Shown: positions 9,153 to 18,492 of the stretch, piece by piece
How the letters are laid out: each line of letters opens with the position of its first letter
How positions within the stretch are numbered: the stretch's first letter is position 1
Assembly (NCBI GenBank): GCA_048268885.1
Contig: JBLWUP010000029.1
Location: 10,513-74,512, forward strand
From: Pelagibius sp048268885
Lineage (GTDB): Bacteria; Pseudomonadota; Alphaproteobacteria; Kiloniellales; Kiloniellaceae
Length of the DNA stretch: 64,000 bases
Reading direction: 5' to 3'
Position numbers and translations under genes: made by a program
The notes under the pieces: generated by a model
The model's database searches: none
What the model was told of the DNA's origin: nothing
Seen by the model: only the letters and a program-made list of their open reading frames with translations

Positions 9153-10535
9153 CTACTTGCCGATACAGAAGTCCGCGAACACTATATCTAGTAGGTCTTC
9201 GACATCGACCCGTCCGGTCACGCGCCCCAAGGCCCGCAGCGCCAGGCGCAGCTCCTCGGCCACCAGTTCCGGCAACGCCGCCTCGCGAGCCCTTGCCACG
9301 GCATCACGGCATTCTTCCAAGGCCCGGCGATGGCGCAGGCGCGTGATGCCCGCCCCGCTTTCGCCGGAGCCCCCGCCGAAACTTTCGGCCGCCAGCGCCA
9401 CCAGGCGTTCCAACACCCGGTCCAACCCTGCCCCCGTCGAGGCCGAGACCGTCAAAGGCTCCCAGTCACCGATCTCCTCGGCCAACGCCCTCACCGCCGC
9501 CGGCGCGCAAAGGTCCGCCTTGTTCAGCAACACCAGAGAGCGGGTATCGTGCAAGGCGGCGACACCGTCCAGCGCCGTGGTATCCGCCAAGGCCGCCTCG
9601 AGGTCGACCAGCAGCAGCTTGATGTCGGCCCGCTCCGCCCGCTCCCGTGCCCGGGCCATCCCGGCCCGTTCGATCGCGGCCTGCGGATCATCCGCTTTCT
9701 CCAACGCCCGCAGACCCGCCGTATCGGCCAGGGTCACCGGAAAACCGCCGAGATCGAGGTGCACCTCCACGATATCGCGGGTCGTGCCCGCCGTCTCCGA
9801 AACAATGGCCACGTCGCGCTGCGCCAGGGCATTCAGCAGCGAGGACTTGCCCGCGTTGGGCGCGCCGAGAATCACCGCGGAATGCCCTTCGCGCAGGCGT
9901 TCGCCGCGGTGACGGTCGTCCAGGGCGGCGGCGATTTCCGACGCCACCGCTTCGGCCTGCGCCAGGGCCGCGGCACCCAGATCCTCCGGCAGCTCCTCTT
10001 CGACGAAGTCGATGGCGGCTTCGAAGTGCGCCAGCACCCGGGTCAGCCGCGCCGCCCAGTCCCCCGTCCGCCGCGCCAGGCCACCCTCCATCTGGCGCAG
10101 GGCCTGGCGGCGCTGCGCCTCGGTTTCCGCATCGATCAGGTCCGCCAGGCCCTCGACGGCGGTGAGGTCCAGCTTGCCGTTGTCGAAGGCACGCCGCGTG
10201 AACTCGCCGGGCTCGGCCGGACGCAGCCCCGGCAGCTGCGCCAGCGCCTCCAGCGCGGCGGCGACCACCGCGCGGCCGCCGTGCAGCTGCAACTCGCCCA
10301 GATCCTCGCCGGTGAAACTGCCCGGTCCGGGGAACCACAGCAGCAGGCCGTGATCGATGACGCTGCCGTCGTCCACGCTCCGCACCCGCCGCAGCGCGGC
10401 GCGGCGCGGCGCCGGCAGCGGCTCTCCGCCCAGGGCCCGCAGGGCCGCACCGGCCTCGGGGCCGGATATGCGGATGACCGCGACCCCCGCCCGGCCGGGA
10501 GCCGTCGAGGGGGCGAAGATGGTGTCGTCTGTCAT
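9153..10535 (-). CDS. mnmE: tRNA modification GTPase MnmE (TrmE)
   Basis: GTPase that acts with MnmG in U34 modification. The product has 460 residues when started at ATG 10535 (MTDDTIFAPSTAPGRAG), where the family's tetrahydrofolate-binding domain begins; an earlier in-frame start would add 40 unlike residues. The G domain shows G1 GAPNAGKSS near residue 222, DTAG and NKAD. The C terminus keeps the conserved FCIGK end, whose cysteine is characteristic of the family. Confidence 0.96.
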   Translation of the reverse strand: MTDDTIFAPSTAPGRAGVAVIRISGPEAGAALRALGGEPLPAPRRAALRRVRSVDDGSVIDHGLLLWFPGPGSFTGEDLGELQLHGGRAVVAAALEALAQLPGLRPAEPGEFTRRAFDNGKLDLTAVEGLADLIDAETEAQRRQALRQMEGGLARRTGDWAARLTRVLAHFEAAIDFVEEELPEDLGAAALAQAEAVASEIAAALDDRHRGERLREGHSAVILGAPNAGKSSLLNALAQRDVAIVSETAGTTRDIVEVHLDLGGFPVTLADTAGLRALEKADDPQAAIERAGMARARERAERADIKLLLVDLEAALADTTALDGVAALHDTRSLVLLNKADLCAPAAVRALAEEIGDWEPLTVSASTGAGLDRVLERLVALAAESFGGGSGESGAGITRLRHRRALEECRDAVARAREAALPELVAEELRLALRALGRVTGRVDVEDLLDIVFADFCIGK

Positions 10536-10629
10536 TGGTCTACTACCGGGGCCTACTTCTGGGGCCTGCGATTGGGGGGCCATTGGGACTCGCCCTTGGC
10601 CTGCGGGCAATCGAAAGCGCCTAAGGGCC

Positions 10630-11031
10630 TCAGGCGCCCGGCGGCGTCTCGTCATCCGGGCGCAACATGAGCCGTTCGACCCGGCCGCCCTCTACCAGAT
10701 GGGTCTGCAGGATCTCCTCGGCGTCCTCGATGCTGCGGTAGTGGTACCAGACGCCTTCGGGATAGATGACCATGACCGGTCCCAGCTCGCAGCGGTCAAG
10801 GCAGCCGGACTGATTGATCCGCAGGCCTTCGATGCCCAGCTCCTTCGCCCGCGCCTTCAGGTAGTTGCGCAGGCGCACAGCGCCCTTCTCCTTGCAGCAG
10901 CCGCGCTCGTGGCCGGGCGGGCGCTCGTTCATGCAGCAGAAGACGTGGCAACGGAAATAGGGCGCCGGATCACCGTCAGCCGCCTGCCCGGGGTCCTCAC
11001 GCAACTTGCCCTCGTCCAGGGTATCCGTCAT
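10630..11031 (-). CDS. Thioredoxin-like [2Fe-2S] ferredoxin-domain protein
   Basis: A 133-residue protein of the thioredoxin-like ferredoxin type. The cluster ligands are probably the cysteines in CHVFCCMN near the start and in CLDRCELGPVMVIYPEG in the second half. The latter motif is very typical of the C-terminal half of this family. An additional CC pair (ERGCCKEKG) lies between them. The family is usually thought to be an electron carrier, but its partner is not shown here. The next gene (11035) is on the same strand, 3 nt upstream, so the two are probably one operon. Confidence 0.8.
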   Translation of the reverse strand: MTDTLDEGKLREDPGQAADGDPAPYFRCHVFCCMNERPPGHERGCCKEKGAVRLRNYLKARAKELGIEGLRINQSGCLDRCELGPVMVIYPEGVWYHYRSIEDAEEILQTHLVEGGRVERLMLRPDDETPPGA

Positions 11032-11034
11032 AAG

Positions 11035-11292
11035 CTATTGTTTTTCCTCTGTTTTTCCAGACGTGCCGCTGGACATCTGCGACCAGAAGGCCTTCTGCAG
11101 CTGCTCCCAGCCCTGCAGACCGGCCGGCAGCCAGGTCTTGAACAGCTGCTCCGGCTCCATGGCCTGCATGTTCGCCATCATGTGCTTTTGCAGTTCCGCC
11201 ATAAGGGCTTCCTGCATCGGCCCCACATCCGGCAGGCCGAGAAAGGCGCGCGCCTCTTCCGGCGTGCAGTCGATATCCACCTTGATCTTCAT
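11035..11292 (-). CDS. Small DUF6489-like protein
   Basis: An 85-residue protein beginning MKIKVDIDCTPEEARAFLGLPDV, then a helical segment rich in methionine and glutamine and a WEQLQKAFW stretch. This pattern recalls the small DUF6489 family of alphaproteobacteria (from memory). It also resembles the phasin-like idea of short amphipathic helices, but no function can be assigned. It is immediately upstream of the ferredoxin gene. Confidence 0.65.
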   Translation of the reverse strand: MKIKVDIDCTPEEARAFLGLPDVGPMQEALMAELQKHMMANMQAMEPEQLFKTWLPAGLQGWEQLQKAFWSQMSSGTSGKTEEKQ

Positions 11293-11565
11293 CGCCGCTG
11301 CCCTTCCCTGCAGAGAATGCCCGCGAACGGTCGGCCCTAGGCGACGGTCCTAGGCTGCGTCCGAAAGCCACATATCCATTCAGCATTTATGGTTGAGCCA
11401 ACAAGGACCTACGGCCCATATAGGAAGCCCGAGATTACATGTCAGCAACAGGCTGCCGCAATCCCCCTGCCACGAGCCTCATGTCCTGCTCCAGAGGCAT
11501 GCTCCCGGGGACGGCAGTTTTAGCGGCAGCGTCTCACTGCGCGCAGCAAGAGGATCGAGCCCTTC
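11293..11565. other. Intergenic region between divergent genes
   Basis: This 273-bp gap separates the minus-strand DUF6489-like gene from the plus-strand DUF255 gene and must hold both promoters. A CCTAGG repeat pair (11336-11341 and 11349-11354) is the only symmetric feature I see. No convincing gene or RNA is visible. Confidence 0.5.
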
Positions 11566-13683
11566 ATGGCCGAGGCCGACGCCCCCCAGACTCCTGACTT
11601 GATCGGCAACCAACTGGGGGCGGAGACCAGCCCCTATCTGCTGCAGCATCGCGACAACCCGGTCGCCTGGCGGGCCTGGGGCGAAGCCGCCTTTGCCGAA
11701 GCGCGCGCCGACAACAAGCCGGTGCTGCTCTCGGTCGGTTACGCCGCCTGCCATTGGTGCCACGTGATGGCACATGAATGCTTCGAGAATCCGGCCATCG
11801 CCGAGGTGATGAACCGACTTTACGTTAATATCAAGGTCGACCGCGAAGAACGGCCGGACGTGGACAGCATCTACCAGTCCGCCCTGGCACTGCTCGGCGA
11901 GCACGGCGGCTGGCCGCTGACCATGTTCCTGACGCCGCAGGGCGAGCCCTTCTGGGGTGGCACCTACTTTCCGCCGGAACCGCGCTATGGCCGGCCCGGC
12001 TTTCCGCAGGTCTTAAGCGCGGTCGCGGAGATCTACGCCAACGACAAGGAGCGGATCGACAAGAACACCACGGCCCTGAAGGACGCGCTCGGCAAGCTGT
12101 CGCAGAACCAGCGCGGCGACGCCATTCCCCTGGGCGCCATCGACCAGGTCGCCGAACGCCTGCTCGGCGAAATCGACCAGGCCAACGGCGGCATCGGCAG
12201 CGCGCCCAAGTTTCCGCAGCCCAGCATCCTGAAACTGCTGTGGCGCGCCTGGAAGCGCGGCGGCGATGACGCCCTGCGGGCCGCCGTGGAACTGACCATG
12301 ACCAAGATGGCCCAGGGCGGCATCTACGATCACCTGGGCGGCGGCTTCGCGCGCTACGCGGTCGACGCCTACTGGCTGGTGCCGCACTTCGAGAAGATGC
12401 TGTACGACAACGCCCAGCTGCTCGAGGTGCTGACCTGGCTGTGGCAGGACACGCGCAATCCCCTCTACGAGCAGCGGGCGCGCGAGACCGTCGCCTGGGT
12501 CCTGCGCGAGATGATTGCCGACGCCGACGGCAGCGGCGCCCGGCCGGCGGGCGCTTTCGCCGCCACCCTCGACGCCGACAGCGAGGGCGAGGAAGGCAAG
12601 TTCTACGTCTGGTCGGCGGCGGAGATCGACGCCCTGCTCGGCCCGGACGCGACCCTTTTCATGCAGCACTACGACGTGCGCCCCGGCGGCAACTGGGAAG
12701 GCAAGACCATCCTCAACCGTTCGGCCACCCCGCAGCCGGCCGATGCGGCGACCGAAGCCAAGCTCGCCGCCTGCCGCGAGAAGCTGCTGACCGTGCGGAA
12801 CAAGCGGGTCTGGCCGGGCTGGGACGACAAGGTGCTGGCCGACTGGAACGGCCTGATGATCGCCGCCCTGGCCGACGCCGCGCCGGTCTTCGGGGAGCCG
12901 ACCTGGCTCGACGCCGCGGAGAACGCTTTCGCCTTCGTCGTCAAGGAGATGACGCGTGACCGTCGCCTGTTCCACGCCTGGCGTCACGGCCAGCTGAAGC
13001 ACCCGGCGACCCTCGACGACTACGCCAATATGGCCACCGCCGCGCTCGCGCTCTTCGAGGCGACCGGCAAGAGCGACTACCTGGCGCAGGCCGAAGCCTG
13101 GGTTGCCGCCCTGGACCGGCACTACTGGGATGCGGAAAGCGGCGGCTATTTCTTCACCGCCGACGACACGCCCGACCTCATCCTGCGCACCAAGACCGCC
13201 GCCGACAATGCCACGCCTTCCGGCAACGGCATGATCCTGGCGGTGCTGGCGCGGCTCTTTTACCTGACCGGCAGGCCCGCCTACCGTGAGCGCGCCGACG
13301 CCCTGGTCGCCGCCTTCTCCGGCGAGCTGACGCGCAACTTCTTTCCCCTCACCTCCCTGCTCAACGGCGCCGAGCTGTTGGAGCGCGCGGTGCAGGTCGT
13401 GATCGTCGGCACGCGCGGCGAAGCTGAAACAGATGCCCTGATCGGCGCCGTGACCGCCCTCTGCCTGCCGAACCGGGTGCTGCAGGTGATCGGCCCCGGC
13501 GAAGACCTGCCGCCGGATCATCCCGCCGCCGGTAAGGGCCAGGTCGACGGCCCCGACAACAGCCCAAGGGCAACCGCCTACGTCTGTCACGGCCCGAGCT
13601 GTTCCCTGCCGATCACCGAAGCCGCGGCGCTCACCGAGGCGCTCGCGGGCGGGGCACGCGCAGCCGGGGCCCGCCCGACATGA
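11566..13683 (+). CDS. DUF255 thioredoxin-domain protein (YyaL/SPATA20 type)
   Basis: A 705-residue cytoplasmic protein. The N-terminal thioredoxin-like DUF255 domain contains ETSPYLLQHRDNPV and the active-site-like C62-H-W-C65 (YAACHWCHVM). The rest has the six-hairpin glycosidase-like fold expected in the family (YDHLGGGFARYAVDAYWLVPHFEKMLYDNAQLLEV and the repeat-like GMILAVLARLFYLTG). The family is conserved from bacteria to animals, but its reaction is not firmly known. The gene overlaps ogt by 4 nt. Confidence 0.88.
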   Translation: MAEADAPQTPDLIGNQLGAETSPYLLQHRDNPVAWRAWGEAAFAEARADNKPVLLSVGYAACHWCHVMAHECFENPAIAEVMNRLYVNIKVDREERPDVDSIYQSALALLGEHGGWPLTMFLTPQGEPFWGGTYFPPEPRYGRPGFPQVLSAVAEIYANDKERIDKNTTALKDALGKLSQNQRGDAIPLGAIDQVAERLLGEIDQANGGIGSAPKFPQPSILKLLWRAWKRGGDDALRAAVELTMTKMAQGGIYDHLGGGFARYAVDAYWLVPHFEKMLYDNAQLLEVLTWLWQDTRNPLYEQRARETVAWVLREMIADADGSGARPAGAFAATLDADSEGEEGKFYVWSAAEIDALLGPDATLFMQHYDVRPGGNWEGKTILNRSATPQPADAATEAKLAACREKLLTVRNKRVWPGWDDKVLADWNGLMIAALADAAPVFGEPTWLDAAENAFAFVVKEMTRDRRLFHAWRHGQLKHPATLDDYANMATAALALFEATGKSDYLAQAEAWVAALDRHYWDAESGGYFFTADDTPDLILRTKTAADNATPSGNGMILAVLARLFYLTGRPAYRERADALVAAFSGELTRNFFPLTSLLNGAELLERAVQVVIVGTRGEAETDALIGAVTALCLPNRVLQVIGPGEDLPPDHPAAGKGQVDGPDNSPRATAYVCHGPSCSLPITEAAALTEALAGGARAAGARPT

Positions 13684-14156
13684 CGCGTCAGCGCCTGACC
13701 GTGGAGACCGACAGCGGCGCGGTGACCGTCACCGAAGACGACGGCGCCATCGTCGCGGTCACCTGGGGCGGCGATCACCGCGATGACTCGCCGCTGCTGC
13801 AGGAGGCCGCGCGCCAGCTGCGCGACTATTTCGCCGGCACGCGCCGGGACTTCGATCTGCCGCTGAACCCTCAAGGGACCGACTTCCAACAGGCGGTCTG
13901 GCGCGAGATGCTCGCCATTCCCTACGGCCGGACCAGGTCCTACGGCGACCTGGCGCAAGCGACCGGCGGCATCGCGCGGGCCGTCGGCACCGCCTGCGGC
14001 GCCAACCCGATCCCCATCTTCATTCCCTGTCACCGGGTGCTGGCCGCCGACCGACAGCTCGGCGGTTTTTCCGGCGGCAAGGGAGCGGAGACCAAGGCCC
14101 TCCTGCTTACGCTCGAAGGCGCCTGGCCGGTCCAGCACAGCCTCTTGCTCGACTAG
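13680..14156 (+). CDS. ogt: Methylated-DNA--[protein]-cysteine S-methyltransferase
   Basis: Suicide repair protein that transfers the alkyl group from O6-alkylguanine to its own cysteine. The 158-residue product has FQQAVWREMLAIPYGRTRSYGDLA (helix-turn-helix) and the acceptor site IPCHRVL with Cys117. The short length matches the Ogt class, without an Ada regulatory domain. It begins 4 nt before the end of the upstream gene. Confidence 0.93.
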   Translation: MTRQRLTVETDSGAVTVTEDDGAIVAVTWGGDHRDDSPLLQEAARQLRDYFAGTRRDFDLPLNPQGTDFQQAVWREMLAIPYGRTRSYGDLAQATGGIARAVGTACGANPIPIFIPCHRVLAADRQLGGFSGGKGAETKALLLTLEGAWPVQHSLLLD

Positions 14157-14293
14157 CGCGCGACCGGGCGAGGACCACGCGACAAGCTGCATCGCGCGCC
14201 GCTTTCAGATAAGCTGGCGGCAAAACACACGAGAGGCCGCGGACAGCGGCACCATCAGGATGCAAAGCAAACTCAAAGAAGGGGGCAAAGCTC

Positions 14294-14986
14294 ATGGGTG
14301 AACTCACCATCCCAGTGCAGGACGGCAACTTCTCGGCCTACGTGGCGCTGCCCAAGGTGACGCCGGCGCCGGGCATCGTTGTCGCCCAGGAAATTTTCGG
14401 CGTCAATCAGGTCATGCGCGACACCTGCGACTGGCTGGCCGGCGAAGGCTTCGTCGCCGTCTGTCCGGATCTCTTCTGGCGCATCGAACCGGGCATCGAC
14501 ATCACCGACCAGACCAAGGCGGAATGGGACCGCGCCTTCGAGCTCTTCGGGCTCTTCGACGTCGACAAGGGCATCGACGACATGAAGGCGACGCTCGCCG
14601 CGCTGCGCGGCCACGACGCCTGCAACGGCAAGGCCGGCTCCGTCGGCTACTGCCTGGGCGGCAAGATCGCCTTCCTCATGGCGACGCGCTCCGACGCCGA
14701 CGCCAACGTCGGCTACTACGGCGTCGGGCTCGGCGACCTGCTGGGCGAAGCCGGCAATATCTCCAAGCCGCTGATGCTGCACATCGCCGAGAAGGACGCT
14801 TTCTCTTCGGCCGAGGAAATCGCGAAAGTAAAGGACGGCCTCGCCGGCAACGCGCAGGCCACCGTCCATGTCTATGAAGGCCAGGACCACGCCTTCGCGC
14901 GGCCCGGCGGCGAACACTACAACGAAGCGGCGGCGAAACTCGCCAACGGCCGCACAATCGATTTCTTCAGGGAGCATCTCGCATAA
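14294..14986 (+). CDS. Dienelactone hydrolase family protein
   Basis: A 230-residue alpha/beta hydrolase of the dienelactone hydrolase family. The nucleophile is probably Cys120 in VGYCLGGK, and the catalytic His is in GQDHAFARPGG near the C terminus; an Asp lies in between (EKDAF region). A purine-rich stretch (AAGAAGGGGGCAAAG) precedes ATG 14294. Its stop codon overlaps the start of the quinone oxidoreductase by 1 nt (TAATG). The natural substrate is unknown; no chlorocatechol pathway genes are nearby. Confidence 0.88.
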   Translation: MGELTIPVQDGNFSAYVALPKVTPAPGIVVAQEIFGVNQVMRDTCDWLAGEGFVAVCPDLFWRIEPGIDITDQTKAEWDRAFELFGLFDVDKGIDDMKATLAALRGHDACNGKAGSVGYCLGGKIAFLMATRSDADANVGYYGVGLGDLLGEAGNISKPLMLHIAEKDAFSSAEEIAKVKDGLAGNAQATVHVYEGQDHAFARPGGEHYNEAAAKLANGRTIDFFREHLA

Positions 14987-15960
14987 TGGTCAAGGCAATC
15001 CGCATTCACGAACCCGGCGGCCCGGAAGTTCTGAAGTACGAAGACGTCGAGGTGCCGGCACCGGGCGCCGGCGAGGTCCTCCTGAAACAGAACGCCTGCG
15101 GTCTGAACTACATCGACGTCTACCACCGCATGGGTGTCTATCCGCTGGACTATCCGGCGACCATCGGCATGGAGGGCATGGGCGTGGTCGAAGCGGTGGG
15201 TGACGGCGTCGACGCCTTCAAGCCCGGCGACCGCGTCGCCTATGCCGACATGCCGCCGGGCGCCTACGCCGAGGCGCGCGTGATGCCGTGGCACCGCCTG
15301 GTGAAGCTGCCCGACGCCATCGACGACCGGACCGCCGCGGCGATGATGCTGCAGGGCATGACCGTGGAGTATCTCATCCGCCGCACCTTCAAGGTGTCGA
15401 AGGGCGACACGGTGCTGTTCCACGCCGCGGCCGGCGGCGTCGGCCTCATCGCCTGCCAGTGGCTGAACCACATCGGCGCGACGGTGATCGGCACGGTGGG
15501 CTCGGACGAAAAAGCCGAACTCGCCAAGGCGCACGGCTGCCACCACACCATCAACTACCGCAGCGAAAACTTCGTCGAACGGGTGAAGGAACTGACCGAC
15601 GGCAAGGGCGTGCCTGTCGTTTATGACTCCGTCGGCAAGGACACCTTCGACGGCTCGCTCGACTGCCTGAAGCCGCGCGGCATGATGGTGCTGTTCGGCG
15701 CCGCTTCCGGGCCGGCGCCCTCCATCGATCCGAACGTGCTGAACAAGAAAGGCTGCCTCTACCTCACGCGCCCCAGCCTGATGGTCTACAACAAGGAGCG
15801 CGCGGAACTGGAAGCCTGCGCCGGCGCCCTCTTTGACGTGGTGACCTCGGGCAAGGTGAAGATCGAGGTGAATCAGACCTACCCCTTGAGCGAGACGGCG
15901 CAGGCGCATCGCGACCTCGAAGCGCGCAAGACCACCGGCTCCACCGTGTTGTTGCCGTAG
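14986..15960 (+). CDS. NADPH:quinone oxidoreductase family protein
   Basis: A 324-residue zinc-independent medium-chain dehydrogenase/reductase. It has the GroES-like N-terminal domain (GLNYIDVYHRMGVYPLDYPATIGMEG, split by typical QOR residues) and the NADPH-binding motif HAAAGGVGLIACQW. The residues that bind catalytic zinc in alcohol dehydrogenases are absent, which supports the quinone oxidoreductase branch. It is translationally coupled to the upstream hydrolase. Confidence 0.9.
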   Translation: MVKAIRIHEPGGPEVLKYEDVEVPAPGAGEVLLKQNACGLNYIDVYHRMGVYPLDYPATIGMEGMGVVEAVGDGVDAFKPGDRVAYADMPPGAYAEARVMPWHRLVKLPDAIDDRTAAAMMLQGMTVEYLIRRTFKVSKGDTVLFHAAAGGVGLIACQWLNHIGATVIGTVGSDEKAELAKAHGCHHTINYRSENFVERVKELTDGKGVPVVYDSVGKDTFDGSLDCLKPRGMMVLFGAASGPAPSIDPNVLNKKGCLYLTRPSLMVYNKERAELEACAGALFDVVTSGKVKIEVNQTYPLSETAQAHRDLEARKTTGSTVLLP

Positions 15961-15983
15961 ATGAAGCCGATGGCTGAGTCCGC

Positions 15984-16499
15984 ATGTCTGTCGACGCACC
16001 TAAGCTAAAGGACCTGATTGATCGCGAGCTTGACCGGCTCTCCGACATGAGGGTTATGGCGAACATCCGAAGTCTGCTTGTTGAGCCTAGGGTGATCTTG
16101 CGCGATTGGGACTACGGAAAGCCCGGGGAGCAATATCCGTGCTGGGAGGTCTTCAACGACGATCCGGCGAACTCAGCCACGGGCATCGTTTATTGTGAGA
16201 GCGGCTTTGGGCCCGAAACACCGTGGGGCTTGGTCTGGTTGAGCGGAGATAACATGTCCATGGGTCAGGATTCGGGATGGTTTCCGACCTTTCTGGACGC
16301 CTACTTTGAATCCTTTGCACCAACGGTACTTCCGATATGGCGAATCTTTCGAACTGAGACTCCTGGCAAACCATTTCCAATAACCGACGAGGGTGATTGG
16401 AACGACAGGTGGGAACAGGTAGCGGACCTCAGGAAGACTGAACCCGGCTCTAGGTTCCACGTGCATCACACTGTCCCTTATGGAAGCGCGCCTGCTTGA
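15984..16499 (+). CDS. Hypothetical protein, acidic and cytoplasmic
   Basis: A 171-residue protein I do not recognise. It is acidic and rich in Trp and aromatic residues (for example WEVFNDDPANSATGIVYCESGFGPETPWGLVWL) and has no signal peptide or membrane segment. Base composition is visibly lower in GC than its neighbours, which suggests recent acquisition. The overall look resembles orphan immunity-type proteins of polymorphic toxin systems, but no toxin is adjacent. ATG 15984 lies 23 nt after the previous gene. Confidence 0.6.
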   Translation: MSVDAPKLKDLIDRELDRLSDMRVMANIRSLLVEPRVILRDWDYGKPGEQYPCWEVFNDDPANSATGIVYCESGFGPETPWGLVWLSGDNMSMGQDSGWFPTFLDAYFESFAPTVLPIWRIFRTETPGKPFPITDEGDWNDRWEQVADLRKTEPGSRFHVHHTVPYGSAPA

Positions 16500-16531
16500 T
16501 CGCTTCCGCAAACAAGAAGAAAGGGGAAACA

Positions 16532-16840
16532 ATGGCCAAGGGGTACTGGGTTGCGCGCGTCGATATCAACGACGAAGAGGCTTACAAGAAATACGTCGCG
16601 GCCAACGCCGAAGCGTTCCGCGAATACGGCGCGCGCTTCATCGTGCGCGCGGGACAATTCGAAACCGTGGAAGGCACGTCGCGCAACCGCAACGTCGTCA
16701 TCGAGTTTCCCAGCTACGACGCGGCACTCGCCTGCTACCGCTCACCGGCTTACAAGAAGGCGATGGCATTTCGCCGAGATGCCTCGGAAGCCGACTTGGT
16801 GATCGTCGAAGGCTACGACGGCCCGCAGCCCGGCGACTGA
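16532..16840 (+). CDS. DUF1330 domain-containing protein
   Basis: A 102-residue ferredoxin-like (dimeric alpha-beta barrel) protein: MAKGYWVARVDINDEEAYKKY at the start, then FIVRAGQFETVEG and VVIEFPSYDAALACYRSPAYKKA, the hallmark pattern of DUF1330. The start at 16532 follows a good ribosome-binding site (AAAGGGG); an upstream in-frame start at 16496 overlaps the preceding gene. A strong terminator follows at 16871. The biochemical role of the family is unknown. Confidence 0.9.
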   Translation: MAKGYWVARVDINDEEAYKKYVAANAEAFREYGARFIVRAGQFETVEGTSRNRNVVIEFPSYDAALACYRSPAYKKAMAFRRDASEADLVIVEGYDGPQPGD

Positions 16841-16870
16841 TCCGCCGATTGCACCAACAGGACAAAAAAA

Positions 16871-16903
16871 CCCGGAGCGAAAAATCTGCTCCGGGTTTTC
16901 TTT
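16871..16903. terminator. Bidirectional intrinsic terminator
   Basis: CCCGGAGC (16871-16878) pairs with GCTCCGGG (16888-16895), followed by TTTTCTTT on the plus strand and preceded by an A tract that gives a U-run on the minus strand. It sits between the convergent DUF1330 gene and rho. Confidence 0.9.
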
Positions 16904-16938
16904 GCGCGCGATCTTATCGCGAACTATCGACAGCGAAC

Positions 16939-18195
16939 CTACTGGTTCATGGAATCGAAGAAGTCCTGGTTGGTCTTCTGATGCTTCAGCTTGTCGACCA
17001 GGAAGTCGATGGAATCGGTCACGCCCATCGGCATGAGGATGCGGCGCAGCACCCACATCTTCGACAGGGTGCCCTTGTCCACCAGCAGCTCTTCCTTACG
17101 GGTGCCGGACTTGCCGATGTCGATGGCCGGGAAGGTGCGCTTGTCGGCCAGCTTGCGGTCGAGGACGATTTCCGAGTTACCGGTGCCCTTGAACTCTTCG
17201 AAGATGACCTCGTCCATGCGACTGCCGGTATCGATCAGCGCGGTGGCGATGATGGTCAGCGAGCCGCCTTCCTCGATGTTACGCGCCGCGCCGAAGAAAC
17301 GCTTGGGGCGCTGCAGGGCGTTGGCGTCGACACCGCCGGTCAGCACCTTGCCCGAGCTCGGCACCACGGTGTTGTAGGCGCGCGCCAGGCGGGTGATGGA
17401 GTCCAGCAGGATCACCACGTCCTTCTTGTGCTCGACCAGGCGCTTGGCCTTTTCGATCACCATTTCGGCGACCTGCACGTGGCGCTGGGCCGGCTCGTCG
17501 AAGGTGGAGCTCACCACCTCGCCCTTCACCGAGCGGTCCATGTCGGTCACCTCCTCCGGGCGCTCGTCAATGAGCAGCACGATGAGGAAGATCTCCGGAT
17601 GGTTCTTGGCGATGGACTGGGCGATGTTCTGCAGGATCATCGTCTTGCCGGTACGCGGCGGCGCGACGATGAGCGCGCGCTGGCCCTTGCCGATGGGCGC
17701 CGTCAGGTCGATGACCCGCGGCGTCAGGTCCTTGATGGTCGGATCCTCGACTTCCAGCTTCACCCGCTCGTCCGGATAGAGCGGCGTCAGGTTGTCGAAG
17801 TTGATCCGGTGGCGCGAGTTCTCCGGCGGATCGAAGTTGATCTGGCTGACCTTCAGGAGGGCGAAATAGCGCTCGCCGTCCTTGGGCGAGCGGATCTGCC
17901 CTTCCACCGTGTCGCCGGTGCGCAGGCCGAAACGGCGCACCTGGCTGGGGCTGACGTAGATGTCGTCCGGCCCGGCCAGGTAGTTCGATTCAGGCGAGCG
18001 CAGGAAGCCGAAGCCATCCTGCAAAATCTCGAGCACCCCGCCGCCGTAGATCGGCTGATCGTTGTCGGCCAGGTGCTTCAGGATGGCGAACATCATGTCC
18101 TGCTTGCGCAGCGTGCTCGCGTTTTCGATTTCCAGATCTTCGGCAAAGGCCAAGAGATCGGCCGGACTCTTGGCTTTCAGTTCTTGAAGGTTCAT
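16939..18195 (-). CDS. rho: Transcription termination factor Rho
   Basis: Hexameric RNA-dependent ATPase that ends transcription. The 418-residue product has the N-terminal RNA-binding domain (GFGFLRSPESNYLAGPDDIYVS), the P-loop APPRTGKT at residues 178-185, and the Q/R-loop regions (VLIDERPEEVTDM, SITRLARAYN). It is the last gene of the hemE-hemH-hemJ-rho order, typical of the alphaproteobacterial origin region. It converges on a terminator at 16871. Confidence 0.98.
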   Translation of the reverse strand: MNLQELKAKSPADLLAFAEDLEIENASTLRKQDMMFAILKHLADNDQPIYGGGVLEILQDGFGFLRSPESNYLAGPDDIYVSPSQVRRFGLRTGDTVEGQIRSPKDGERYFALLKVSQINFDPPENSRHRINFDNLTPLYPDERVKLEVEDPTIKDLTPRVIDLTAPIGKGQRALIVAPPRTGKTMILQNIAQSIAKNHPEIFLIVLLIDERPEEVTDMDRSVKGEVVSSTFDEPAQRHVQVAEMVIEKAKRLVEHKKDVVILLDSITRLARAYNTVVPSSGKVLTGGVDANALQRPKRFFGAARNIEEGGSLTIIATALIDTGSRMDEVIFEEFKGTGNSEIVLDRKLADKRTFPAIDIGKSGTRKEELLVDKGTLSKMWVLRRILMPMGVTDSIDFLVDKLKHQKTNQDFFDSMNQ

Positions 18196-18492
18196 GGGCG
18201 CTTACGCCTGTGCTCGCTCTAGAGAAGATAAATGGGAGGATTTTGGTCGGACCTGCACCGGAGCGTCTGCAGCTTACGGGGTGCCGGGAATGCGGGACGA
18301 AGACCGCAAAGCGGGGGAGATTTGTATAACTGCAGCCTACGCTTGGCTGGTTACCGATTCGTTAACCATATATGGGACGGACGTTGCCGGACGGCAAGGT
18401 GCTGAAGAATGCTGACCGTTAATGCAAGGCGCGGCCGGAGTCAAGTACCGGGCGAGAAGTTCAGCCGGCAGGGAAACGTCACAGTTGGGGGG
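18196..18492. other. Intergenic region upstream of rho
   Basis: A gap of 297 bp between hemJ and rho, both on the minus strand. It contains the inverted pair GGTTA/TAACC (18349-18353 and 18363-18367) followed by TTAACCAT, which looks like a half-site for the cell-cycle regulator CtrA (consensus known from Caulobacter). This is suggestive only. The rho promoter and leader probably lie here. No gene is evident. Confidence 0.4.
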
